Position numbers and translations under genes: made by a program
Shown: piece by piece, positions 16,485 through 24,412 of the stretch
Position numbering within the stretch: the first letter of the stretch is position 1
Layout: every line of letters begins with the position of its first letter
The notes under the pieces: generated by a model
What the model was told of the DNA's origin: nothing
Seen by the model: the letters and a program-made list of their open reading frames with translations, nothing else
Databases searched by the model: none
Source: Candidatus Gastranaerophilales bacterium
Lineage (GTDB): Bacteria; Cyanobacteriota; Vampirovibrionia; Gastranaerophilales; Gastranaerophilaceae
Direction: 5' to 3'
Assembly (NCBI GenBank): GCA_944325145.1
Contig: CALYDL010000005.1
Span: 19,589 to 83,588 of the forward strand
Length of the DNA stretch: 64,000 nt

Positions 16485-17699
16485 ATGAATTTATTTGATT
16501 CAATAGAAGAAAATAATAAACAAATGCCCTTAGCAAACATTTTGCGCCCTAAAAATTTAGATGAATATTTGGGGCAAACAAATGTTATATCTGAAAATTC
16601 GCCAATTTATAACCTTTTAAAATCAAATAGAATTTTTTCTTTTATTTTATGGGGCCCGCCAGGCTGCGGCAAAACAACGCTTGCAAGGTTGATTGCAAAT
16701 CATCATAATGCAAATTTTATGGAATTATCTGCTGTAACATCAGGCGTTAAAGATGTTAAAGATGCCGTTCAAAATGCAAAAGAAAACCTAAGAAACGGCG
16801 TTAAAACAATTCTTTTTATAGATGAAATCCACAGATATTCTAAAACCCAGCAAGATGCGCTATTACCCCACATTGAAAATGGCACACTTCACCTTATGGG
16901 CTCTACCACAGAAAACCCTTCTTTTCAGGTTATTCCGGCGTTATTGAGCAGAGTTCAAGTGATTATGCTAAATTCCATTGATAAAAATTCAATGGAAAAA
17001 ATTGTTCTAAAGGGGTTTAATTATCTATCTGAAAACTATAAAAAAGATTTAAAAATTGAAGATGATGCAATTCAAACTATCGTAAAATTATCAAACGGCG
17101 ATGCAAGGTTTGCACTAAACACGGTTGAAAATTCTTATTTTGCAGCTAAAAACATTTTAAATTCAGAATTAATTGAAAAACTTTTGCAGCAATCTTTAGT
17201 TAAATATGATGAATCTGAACATTATGATTGCCTTTCTGCTTATCAAAAATCTTTAAGAGGGTCTGACCCTAACGCTGCAATTTATTATTTGGCAAAAATG
17301 TTAACTAAAGGCGAAGACCCGAGAATTATTGCAAGAAGGCTTGTTGTAACAGCATCGGAAGATGTTGGAAACGGCGATTATAGAGCGCTTTTAATTGCAA
17401 ATGCAGCCTTAAATGTTGTAAATAATATTGGAATGCCCGAATGCAGAATTGCCTTATCTCAAGCAACAGAATATGTAGCAAGGGCAAAGAAAAGAAACTT
17501 AAATGTCGTTGCAATAGATAATGCTATGGCAGATATAAGACAAGGAAAAGATTACCCGCCCCCAATGCATTTAAGAGATACACATTATAAAGATGCAAAA
17601 AAATACGGTTTTGGGGAAGGTTATGTTTATACACACGATAACCCCGATTACATTCAACAATTTATGCCCGATGAAATGAAAGATGTTAAATACTTTTAA
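16485..17699 (+). CDS. rarA: Replication-associated recombination protein RarA (MgsA) AAA+ ATPase
   Basis: RarA acts at stalled replication forks together with SSB and clamp-loader related functions. Walker A is GPPGCGKTT and Walker B is LFIDEIHRY. Sensor motif STTENPSF and the arginine finger segment LLSRVQV follow. The C-terminal half has the family tetramerisation region (GSDPNAAIYYLAKML, EDVGNGDYRAL, YPPPMHLRD). It is 404 aa, typical, and translated from a predicted leaderless mRNA. Confidence 0.96.
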   Translation: MNLFDSIEENNKQMPLANILRPKNLDEYLGQTNVISENSPIYNLLKSNRIFSFILWGPPGCGKTTLARLIANHHNANFMELSAVTSGVKDVKDAVQNAKENLRNGVKTILFIDEIHRYSKTQQDALLPHIENGTLHLMGSTTENPSFQVIPALLSRVQVIMLNSIDKNSMEKIVLKGFNYLSENYKKDLKIEDDAIQTIVKLSNGDARFALNTVENSYFAAKNILNSELIEKLLQQSLVKYDESEHYDCLSAYQKSLRGSDPNAAIYYLAKMLTKGEDPRIIARRLVVTASEDVGNGDYRALLIANAALNVVNNIGMPECRIALSQATEYVARAKKRNLNVVAIDNAMADIRQGKDYPPPMHLRDTHYKDAKKYGFGEGYVYTHDNPDYIQQFMPDEMKDVKYF

Positions 17700-17855
17700 T
17701 TTATTTTTGTTTGGTGTATAATTCATAGTCGTGTTGTAAGCGAAAAATAATGTTAAAATTTCTTAATAATGTATATATTATTTAGCAATTTTAGCGGTTT
17801 TTGAGTCTTTATCATGGTGTGTGTATTAAATTAAACTAAAAAAGGGAAGGCAAAT

Positions 17856-18668
17856 ATGTCCGATTTAGGCGCAATAAATGCATCAAATATAACTTTTCAA
17901 GGTTCTAAAGAAGCAAAAGAAACCAAAAAAGCCGATAGAAAAACTGCCGAAAAAATTAATGATAAACCAAAATTAATGGACAAATTAACCCAGCCCGTTA
18001 AAGATGAGTTCAAAAAAGCATACGGCGAAGATGCGGAAGCAACACCATCATTAGTTGCAGATTTTGTTTCAGATAATGTTGTTAAATTAGGTGTTCTTGT
18101 TGCAGGCGGCGCTTTACTTCTTGCAAAATCAAGAAAAGCAACAAACGGCTTAACAGAAGCACTTAAAGATAACATCAATAAATTTAAATCTGCTGCAACA
18201 GAAGGTGAAAAAGCAGGCATATTCAAAAAAACGGTTGATACAATTAAAGGCACATTCAGCCAAGTAAAAGCAAATAACTTAAAACAAGCAACCGAATCTG
18301 CAAAAGAAGCAGCGGAATCAGGTTCAAAAACAATTAGAAAAACAGTTGAAGAAGCAGTTTTAAGGCCAAAACAATTTGAAGAAGGCACAAAACTTGCAGG
18401 CTTTATTGATAAACACTGCGGCAAACACGCAGCAAAAGTTAAAGAAGCATTGGGCAAAATCGGTATCGGAAACGGTTCAGATTTAGCAGACACGGCAATT
18501 GCAGGAACAGCAACAGTTGCACTTGGTAGCGGCGTTAATGACATTACAGGCGATGTAACAGAAAAAGATAACAATGCTCTTGCGCATCAAGCAAAAGTTC
18601 AAAAATTTGAAAACTTATTAAATACAGCAAGCAAACTTGCAGATACAGCAACTATGATTGCAGGATAA
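17856..18668 (+). CDS. Hypothetical F-Q-G motif protein, 270 aa
   Basis: I do not recognise this protein. It starts with a short polar segment (MSDLGAINASN) followed by ITFQG at residues 12-16. A hydrophobic stretch at about residues 73-85 (LGVLVAGGALLLA) could be a membrane helix. The middle is Lys/Ala/Glu rich (for example ATESAKEAAESGSKTI). A second weakly hydrophobic stretch lies near residues 210-230 (TAIAGTATVALGSG). An AAGGGAAGG ribosome site precedes the ATG. The next gene, 6 bases downstream, carries the same kind of N-terminus, so the two form an operon. Confidence 0.75.
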   Translation: MSDLGAINASNITFQGSKEAKETKKADRKTAEKINDKPKLMDKLTQPVKDEFKKAYGEDAEATPSLVADFVSDNVVKLGVLVAGGALLLAKSRKATNGLTEALKDNINKFKSAATEGEKAGIFKKTVDTIKGTFSQVKANNLKQATESAKEAAESGSKTIRKTVEEAVLRPKQFEEGTKLAGFIDKHCGKHAAKVKEALGKIGIGNGSDLADTAIAGTATVALGSGVNDITGDVTEKDNNALAHQAKVQKFENLLNTASKLADTATMIAG

Positions 18669-18674
18669 ATTAAA

Positions 18675-19061
18675 ATGATTCAACCCATTAACCAAAATGT
18701 GAATATAAATTCAAACAGCAGTCTAAAACCTGTTGAAGTGCCGCATTTTACGGGACTTACAAAAGTTACAAAAAAAGAAAACAAAGATTCTTTTGTAAAA
18801 TCAACAGAAAAAATTAAAGATACTGCTAAAAAAACTGCTAAAAAAACAGGTGATTTTGCAGTTACCTTCAAAAAAAATGCGGCAGAAACACTTGATGCTG
18901 CAAAAGACGGCGCAATTGAAGGTGCAAAAGTCGTAAAAAATGCAGCACAAAAAGGCGCAGAATTTACGGTTTCATTTGCAAAATCTCTATATGAAGATTT
19001 ATCAGGCGTTATTAGAGAAAAAGGAACAAAAACCATTACAAATATTGATGGTTTAATTTAG
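18675..19061 (+). CDS. Hypothetical F-T-G motif protein with LEA-like helices, 128 aa
   Basis: I do not recognise this protein. The N-terminal 24 residues are rich in Asn, Gln and Ser, then PHFTGL at 23-28. Residues about 45-105 form a long amphipathic helix with repeated A-K-K-x-A/K-N-A-A spacing (DTAKKTAKKTGDF, KDGAIEGAKVVKNAAQKG), which resembles LEA or apolipoprotein-like helices. There is no signal peptide. It is the second gene of an operon with the F-Q-G protein and ends at a clear terminator. The shared N-terminal motif suggests a common handling of both products. Confidence 0.72.
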   Translation: MIQPINQNVNINSNSSLKPVEVPHFTGLTKVTKKENKDSFVKSTEKIKDTAKKTAKKTGDFAVTFKKNAAETLDAAKDGAIEGAKVVKNAAQKGAEFTVSFAKSLYEDLSGVIREKGTKTITNIDGLI

Positions 19062-19080
19062 ATAAATTTAAACATTTTAT

Positions 19081-19109
19081 AAAAAGGCTTCAATTTTGAG
19101 GCCTTTTTT
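19081..19109. terminator. Bidirectional terminator
   Basis: AAAAAGGC / GCCTTTTTT with additional inner pairing lies between the converging F-T-G protein gene and the mannosidase gene. Confidence 0.8.
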
Positions 19110-21348
19110 ATTTTATAAAAAGCGGTTTTTTCTTGCCGCCAAAATCAGAAATTCCAAGAAAAGTTCCATTATTAATTTTTTTAATAAAGGTTTTATTTTT
19201 TATTTTAAATTCACCTGAAATTGCCAAAATTGGTTCAAAAAGAACGTTAGAATATTTTTCTAAATCTTCTTTTTTAATGCCAAAAGCAAAAGCAAGGCTT
19301 ATTTTATGTTCATAAAGCCCTTGAGCATCAAATAATTCAATAGGAGGGCCTGCAGGAATTTTTCTTGCAGGGTTTTTGGGGTTTGAAATAATGCCAACGC
19401 TTCTTAAAAGCGCAATTTTAAGCGAATTTTTATAAATTTCATATTCATATAACCCTTTTGTAAAAATTGAAAGGTTGTTCCCCTGAACAAATTTTTGCAT
19501 TGGGAATGAATTTGTTTTTAATTCAGACCTATCTTTAACAGGGGTATTTTCAAAAAGAAGATAATTTGGGTTGTGGATTCTTTCAATGCCGCAAATAGGG
19601 TCTCCTGCATAAGTTTTTTCAACAGGTTTATTTGTATTAAACACAATTTGAAGTTTTCTGTTTTTCTTTTTATTAACAAATTCAAAATCAAGTTCAAAAA
19701 GTTTTGAATTATTTGATAAAGAACAATTTAATTTAATGTTTTCTTCAAAAGTTAACTGCAAGCCGGATTTTATTTTGCCATTCATTTTTACTTTTGAATT
19801 TTTCAATTTTAAAATTTTTGGGTAACCGGCTGGTGCATAATTATAACTGTCACCATTATCAACTGTTGAATGAAGCTGAATAAAATCAGGGTAAATTTCA
19901 CCTGTTTTTTTATCAATTACATAAATTTTATTATCTAAAATAAAAAGTTTAAAAAATTCATTTTCAATAAAATCATTTCCGGCAGCTTGCATTTTAGTTG
20001 GTTTTTTAATTTCAATATTTTTAAATGAAAATGGTTTAGCTGGTTCAATTTCAACAATATATTCAAAAAATTTGTGAAAATCTTCTGTTATAGGGTTTTG
20101 ATTAATATTATAGAAAATGTCATCCGATACAAAATTAAATTCTCTAATTTTTTGAGCATTTTTAATTTTTTTATCTGAAATTAATTTTATTGCGCCCCCA
20201 TATTCAAAATTTGAAAAATTAAAAACGCCGATTTTATTTTCATTTTCTTTTATTAAATTTTCTTTTTTAAAATCTCGAATTAAGTTTTTAATAACGGTAT
20301 TAATGGTTTCTTTGACCTTTATTTGGCGGCATTTCACCATTTTATGAACTTCATCAACCGAGCAGCCATAAATTGAATCATGGGCGTGGTTTTTAATTAA
20401 TTCAACTGTGGCATAATTAAGCTCTCTATCATATTTTCCACCCATAAAAAAGTTAAAAATATCTGCCTTATAAAAAAGTTCATATTCTAAAATTGCATTT
20501 TGAATTTTTTCATCAATTCTTGTTGAATAAACCCCAGGCAAAATATATGTATTTGAATTATCCAAAAATTCAACATTTTCACCTAAATTCTTTTTAAATT
20601 CAGCACGCTTAAAATATTCAAAAGGGTTTGACAGAATAATTTCATAATTTTTTAAAAGCTTATTAATTTCACCAACTTTTTCATTGGCATTTTCTAAAAT
20701 GTTCATATGATCTGCCCCTAAGGGCAAAAGAACAACATTTCCCGATTTTTCATTTATTTTATCAAGCTCTTTTTCTAAAATTTCGGCTTTTTTTGTTATA
20801 TTCAAATCAGAATGCAAAATGTCTTGGTAATAACCGCGAACAAGCCTTGTTATATTTGTATCATTTGCAGTAAAATCTGCCTCAATATCAGGCGCGCCGC
20901 GCCAAATTATTGCATTTTTAATATTAAAATAATTCAAAATTTTAAAAATTGAATTTGAATGCCCGAAGGTATCAGAAAGATAGCCGATAAATTCATTTTC
21001 ACCAAATTCCTTTGATATTTTAAGCCCCAATTCAAAGTTTTTTAAAATAGAAGCCCCTGAAATTAAAAAGCTATCCGCAGAAACAAAAAACGGGCCTATA
21101 TAAAGCCTTTTTTCTTTTATTAATTTTTTAATCAAATTCTTTTTGTTTGGGTTAAATTTAAGATAATTTAAAAGCGCATAAATTTGCCCGTCAAAATAAA
21201 ATGAAGGAGCATTATTTCTTTTTAATTCTTGAATAACGTTATCAAAAATTTCATTCAATCTTACATTAAATGAACTAATCGTTTTATACCATTCAGCATC
21301 CCAATGGGTAAATAAATATGCCAAAACAGCTTTTTTATTTCTTTTCAA
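19108..21348 (-). CDS. Glycoside hydrolase family 38 alpha-mannosidase
   Basis: GH38 enzymes release alpha-linked mannose using a zinc ion and an Asp nucleophile. The N-terminal THWDAEWY corresponds to the family's HWDxEW zinc-binding segment. YLSDTFGHSNSI carries the second metal Asp. The KNHAHDSIYGCSVDEV segment matches the conserved N-x-x-HD motif. A C-terminal beta domain follows. The 746-aa length is typical of short bacterial members. There is no signal peptide, so it is likely cytoplasmic. The start codon is TTG, with AGGGG 7 bases before it. No mannose transport genes are adjacent. Confidence 0.9.
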   Translation of the reverse strand: MKRNKKAVLAYLFTHWDAEWYKTISSFNVRLNEIFDNVIQELKRNNAPSFYFDGQIYALLNYLKFNPNKKNLIKKLIKEKRLYIGPFFVSADSFLISGASILKNFELGLKISKEFGENEFIGYLSDTFGHSNSIFKILNYFNIKNAIIWRGAPDIEADFTANDTNITRLVRGYYQDILHSDLNITKKAEILEKELDKINEKSGNVVLLPLGADHMNILENANEKVGEINKLLKNYEIILSNPFEYFKRAEFKKNLGENVEFLDNSNTYILPGVYSTRIDEKIQNAILEYELFYKADIFNFFMGGKYDRELNYATVELIKNHAHDSIYGCSVDEVHKMVKCRQIKVKETINTVIKNLIRDFKKENLIKENENKIGVFNFSNFEYGGAIKLISDKKIKNAQKIREFNFVSDDIFYNINQNPITEDFHKFFEYIVEIEPAKPFSFKNIEIKKPTKMQAAGNDFIENEFFKLFILDNKIYVIDKKTGEIYPDFIQLHSTVDNGDSYNYAPAGYPKILKLKNSKVKMNGKIKSGLQLTFEENIKLNCSLSNNSKLFELDFEFVNKKKNRKLQIVFNTNKPVEKTYAGDPICGIERIHNPNYLLFENTPVKDRSELKTNSFPMQKFVQGNNLSIFTKGLYEYEIYKNSLKIALLRSVGIISNPKNPARKIPAGPPIELFDAQGLYEHKISLAFAFGIKKEDLEKYSNVLFEPILAISGEFKIKNKTFIKKINNGTFLGISDFGGKKKPLFIK

Positions 21349-21490
21349 TATTAAACCCCTTAAATAATCTTTTTAGCTTATTTTACCATATTTAACCCCC
21401 CTAATCCATTTTTTGGGGGAATTTTTAAATCAAATATTAAAGTATACTTTACTTGTTAAAAAGGAATTTCCCCACATAAGAAGAGATTAG

Positions 21491-21751
21491 ATGGTTATGA
21501 CTAAACACAATTTGAAAAGTATCGAAAATGAAATTGAAAATTGCAAAAAGCAATTAAAAAATTTAGAGCCCTTAATTTACAAAAATGCAGGGGTAGCAGA
21601 AAATTACAACAGGCTGCTTGTAAAAAAAGCAATTCTTGTAGATGAATACAAAAAAATGCTTTTTAAAAAGCCAAAAATTTCTAAATTGCTTAATGTTTTC
21701 AAATTCAAAAAAGAAGAAAAACTTATTTGCGATTACTTTCCAAATGCTTAA
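21491..21751 (+). CDS. Hypothetical small coiled-coil protein, 86 aa
   Basis: I do not recognise this protein. Residues about 10-55 form a charged helix (SIENEIENCKKQLKNLE, then VAENYNRLLVKKAILVDEYKKML). There is no signal peptide and no cysteine pair. AAGAAGAGAT precedes the ATG; an in-frame ATG at 21497 is an alternative start. A strong terminator follows 14 bases after the stop. Codon use matches its neighbours, so it is likely a real gene. Confidence 0.65.
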   Translation: MVMTKHNLKSIENEIENCKKQLKNLEPLIYKNAGVAENYNRLLVKKAILVDEYKKMLFKKPKISKLLNVFKFKKEEKLICDYFPNA

Positions 21752-21764
21752 ACCCAAAAAATTT

Positions 21765-21794
21765 AAAAGCCCTTTGAATTTCAAAGGGCTTTTT
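21765..21794. terminator. Bidirectional terminator
   Basis: AAAAGCCCTTTGAA / TTCAAAGGGCTTTTT, a near-perfect palindrome, lies between the converging 86-aa gene and rubrerythrin. Confidence 0.9.
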
Positions 21795-21820
21795 GGTCTT
21801 TATTTTTGAAAGAGAAATTA

Positions 21821-22360
21821 TTAATAATTTTGTTCTTTTACAAAAAAGTAAGCTCCGGGGTGTTTGCAAACAGGGCACAAGCCAACCGCTTTTTTGCCTT
21901 TATGGGTAAAGCCGCAATTAGCGCATTCCCAAACAACTTCTTCATCTTTTTCAAAAACTTTGTTTTGTTCAATGTTTTCTAAAAGTTTCCTATATCTTTC
22001 TTCATGCGTTTTTTCAATTTCCCCTACTTTTTCAAATAATCTTGCAATTTCATCAAAGCCTTCTTCTTTGGCTTCTTTTGCAAATTTTGCATACATATCT
22101 GTCCATTCGTAGTTTTCACCGTTTGCAGCATCAGCTAAATTTTCTTTTGTACCTTTAATATCACCCCCAACAAGTAATTTAAACCAAATTTTGGCGTGTT
22201 CTTTTTCATTATTTGCAGTGTCTTCAAAGAATTTTGCAATTTGAACATAGCCATCCTTTTTTGCTTTTGAAGCGTAATAAGTATATTTGTTTCTTGCTTG
22301 TGATTCACCACTAAAAGCTTCCATTAAGTTTTTTTCGGTTTTTGAACCTTTTAATTCCAT
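21821..22360 (-). CDS. rbr: Rubrerythrin
   Basis: Rubrerythrin reduces hydrogen peroxide in anaerobes through a di-iron site fed by a rubredoxin-like iron centre. The ferritin-like part (residues 1-135) has [17 protein letters not shown] and [11 protein letters not shown], which supply the iron ligands. The C-terminal rubredoxin part has CANC and CPVC, each followed by the usual glycines or histidine ([22 protein letters not shown]). The 179-aa length is normal. It lies 12 bases after the perR-like gene and is probably co-transcribed from the operator at 22825. Confidence 0.96.
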   Translation of the reverse strand: MELKGSKTEKNLMEAFSGESQARNKYTYYASKAKKDGYVQIAKFFEDTANNEKEHAKIWFKLLVGGDIKGTKENLADAANGENYEWTDMYAKFAKEAKEEGFDEIARLFEKVGEIEKTHEERYRKLLENIEQNKVFEKDEEVVWECANCGFTHKGKKAVGLCPVCKHPGAYFFVKEQNY

Positions 22361-22372
22361 AACATTTTCTCC

Positions 22373-22816
22373 TTAATTTTTACCTGAACATTTTGGGCAA
22401 ATGCCCCTTACTTGAATATTTACATCAACAACTTCGCCCAAACCTTTTTTTTGAACTTCGTTTTTAACATCTTGGGCAGTAATTAAAAAGATGTCATAAA
22501 TTTCATTGCATTTTGTGCACAAAAAATGCGAATGCGGCGTATAATCAGCATCAAACCTTGCTTTAGCAAGAAGGCTGTCTACTCTAAACACCATATTAAG
22601 GTTTTCTAAAGATGTTAAAGTTCTATAAACAGTATCAAGAGCAACATTTGGCACCTTATTTTTTATTGAATTATAAAGAGTTTCAGCATCAGGGTGCGCT
22701 TTTGATTCAAATATTGCTTTATATATTTCAAGCCTTTGTTTTGTAACTCTCAAATTTGCCTTTTTGCAGCGAAGTTTCAATTCTTCCAGCTTTTTGTTTA
22801 ATTCCGTATTTTGCAT
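22373..22816 (-). CDS. Fur-family repressor, PerR-like
   Basis: The protein has the winged-helix fold with NLRVTKQRLEIYKAI and the recognition helix DTVYRTLTSLENL. Metal and structural zinc ligands include HPDAETLY, the HSHFLC stretch, the CTKC pair and a C-terminal CPKC pair. The 147-aa length is normal. Co-transcription with rubrerythrin points to peroxide sensing (PerR) rather than iron control (Fur), but residues alone do not settle this. A 25-base inverted repeat directly upstream is probably its own operator. Confidence 0.9.
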   Translation of the reverse strand: MQNTELNKKLEELKLRCKKANLRVTKQRLEIYKAIFESKAHPDAETLYNSIKNKVPNVALDTVYRTLTSLENLNMVFRVDSLLAKARFDADYTPHSHFLCTKCNEIYDIFLITAQDVKNEVQKKGLGEVVDVNIQVRGICPKCSGKN

Positions 22817-22824
22817 TTGTTTTC

Positions 22825-22849
22825 CTTAATAAGAATTATTCTTATTAAG
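22825..22849. promoter_or_regulatory. PerR/Fur-type operator (near-perfect palindrome)
   Basis: Two 12-base arms, CTTAATAAGAAT and its exact reverse complement, flank a single central base. The repeat ends 8 bases before the repressor start codon. The spacing and AT-rich TTATnnTnATTnTTA-like core match PerR/Fur boxes. It should let the protein repress its own gene together with rubrerythrin. Confidence 0.8.
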
Positions 22850-22907
22850 ATTATACACAAAAAAATTCCTCTTCACAATACTTTTTTAAAAAAATTTTTA
22901 AATAAGG

Positions 22908-23180
22908 TTAGTGAACGGCCTTTTTGGCAGCTTCTTTAAGATATTCAAACAAGCAATTTGCAAGCTGATCAGGGCAGCTTGTTTGTTTTGAACCACACCT
23001 TATGCCTCTTAATTTTTTAATAACATCATTAACATCCATGCCTTTGCACAATGTTGAAATGCCCTGAAGATTGCCGTTACAGCCGCCAACAAAATGCAAA
23101 TCTTTTATTATATTGTTTTCAATTTTAACTTCGATAAGGCTTGAACAAACGCCTTTTGTTTCATATTTAACAATATCCAT
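22908..23180 (-). CDS. TSCPD-domain protein (TIGR03905 family)
   Basis: The 90-aa protein matches the TSCPD family, which takes its name from the signature seen here as QTSCPDQLA. Upstream are the conserved GGCNGNLQGI and CSSLIEV segments, so the cysteine pattern is complete. The same domain occurs at the C-terminus of some vitamin B12-dependent ribonucleotide reductases, but its stand-alone role is not established. It lies 11 bases after pilC and may be a passenger of the pilus operon. Confidence 0.88.
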   Translation of the reverse strand: MDIVKYETKGVCSSLIEVKIENNIIKDLHFVGGCNGNLQGISTLCKGMDVNDVIKKLRGIRCGSKQTSCPDQLANCLFEYLKEAAKKAVH

Positions 23181-23191
23181 CTATTCTTTCC

Positions 23192-24412
23192 TTAAATTTG
23201 GTTGTATGCGCCAAATAACGGCATATACAATGCTAAAGCCAAGAACAATACAATTGCACCAATTACAATCAACATAAAAGGTTCAACCAATTTGGTGAAC
23301 GTATCGATAATATCATCGAGTTTTTTATCAATATAAACAGTACAATTATAAAGCATTTCGCCCAAACGACCTGATTGTTCACCTGTTGCAATCATAAATA
23401 GCATCATGTTTGGAATTTGGCCTGTTGACTTTAGGGCAGAAGACAAGTTTGTACCTTGTTGCACCCTGATTGCAGCAGCTGAAATTGCATCTCTTAAAAC
23501 TGCGTTTTCAAGGGTCAAATTTGCCAAATATAAACAGTTAACAACAGGAATACCTGCATCATATGCAACTTGCAACACGGCCAAAAAGTTTGAATAATTT
23601 GCAAACCTCATCAAACTTGATAAAAGAGGAACCTTAAGAACAATTCTGTCTAAAATTCTTCTTGTAAATTCATTTTTAAATATAAATACAATTAAACCAA
23701 TAACTACAACAACTGCAGCTAATAAAACATACCAATATTCTTGAATAAAGTGGCCTGCATCTATACAAATTCTTGTAACAAAAGGCAATTTGCCGCCCAA
23801 AGAATCAAACATGGATTCAAACGCAGGGAATACAAACGCCAACATAATTGTAACAACAACAAGGGCCAATAAAATAACGAAAACAGGATAAATCAAAGCA
23901 CCAATAACTTTGCCTTTAATTGCCGCTTGTTTTTTTAATAACTCCAACATACGGGATAGTGTTACGTCTAATTCCCCGGAATCTTCCCCTGCTCTTGTTA
24001 AACCTGCATAAACCCTGCCAAATGCCTTTCTGTTCTTTTCTAAGGTTTCAGCCAAGGTTGAACCGCTTACAATGTTGCTTTTAATAACAGAACAAACTTT
24101 TTTAACATTTTTTGTTTCTGCGTTTTCTTCCATAAAAGCAAGGGTTTCAATAATTGGAATACCTGTTGCCGTTAATATTTGAAGTGTTTGAGTAAAGTCA
24201 ATTTTATCTTTTAAAGGCAGTTCAGGTAAAACATTTCTTTTGGCAGTTGCCCTTTTTTCTCTTGCCGCAAAATTTGTATCTTCCGTAATTTTAACAGGTG
24301 TTAAGCCTTTTTTTCTAATCTCAGCCCTTGCAGACTGCAGATCAAGAGCATCAACTCTGCCTTTTACGGTGTTTTTGCTTTTATTCATGGCAATATAATT
24401 AAAACTGGGCAT
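23192..24412 (-). CDS. pilC: Pilus/type II secretion inner-membrane platform protein (PilC/GspF)
   Basis: This polytopic protein anchors the assembly ATPase and extracts pilins from the inner membrane. Residues 1-60 form the N-terminal region (MPSFNYIAMNKSKNTVKGRV, ARAEIRKKGLTPVKI). Two GspF domains follow with paired family motifs (QILTATGIPIIETL and QVAYDAGIPVVNCL). Membrane helices lie near 170-195, 220-240 and 375-400. At 406 aa it is full length. Its ATG overlaps the pilB stop as TAATG, so translation is coupled. Confidence 0.96.
   Translation of the reverse strand: MPSFNYIAMNKSKNTVKGRVDALDLQSARAEIRKKGLTPVKITEDTNFAAREKRATAKRNVLPELPLKDKIDFTQTLQILTATGIPIIETLAFMEENAETKNVKKVCSVIKSNIVSGSTLAETLEKNRKAFGRVYAGLTRAGEDSGELDVTLSRMLELLKKQAAIKGKVIGALIYPVFVILLALVVVTIMLAFVFPAFESMFDSLGGKLPFVTRICIDAGHFIQEYWYVLLAAVVVVIGLIVFIFKNEFTRRILDRIVLKVPLLSSLMRFANYSNFLAVLQVAYDAGIPVVNCLYLANLTLENAVLRDAISAAAIRVQQGTNLSSALKSTGQIPNMMLFMIATGEQSGRLGEMLYNCTVYIDKKLDDIIDTFTKLVEPFMLIVIGAIVLFLALALYMPLFGAYNQI

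Noticed and set aside
17897..18574. Long minus-strand frame opposite the F-Q-G protein gene
   Set aside because: Shadow of a Lys/Ala-rich gene whose start has a strong ribosome site; the antisense product lacks any start signal.
20068..20080. TTGTGAA half-site as a Rex operator
   Set aside because: A single half-site inside a coding region without the second arm.
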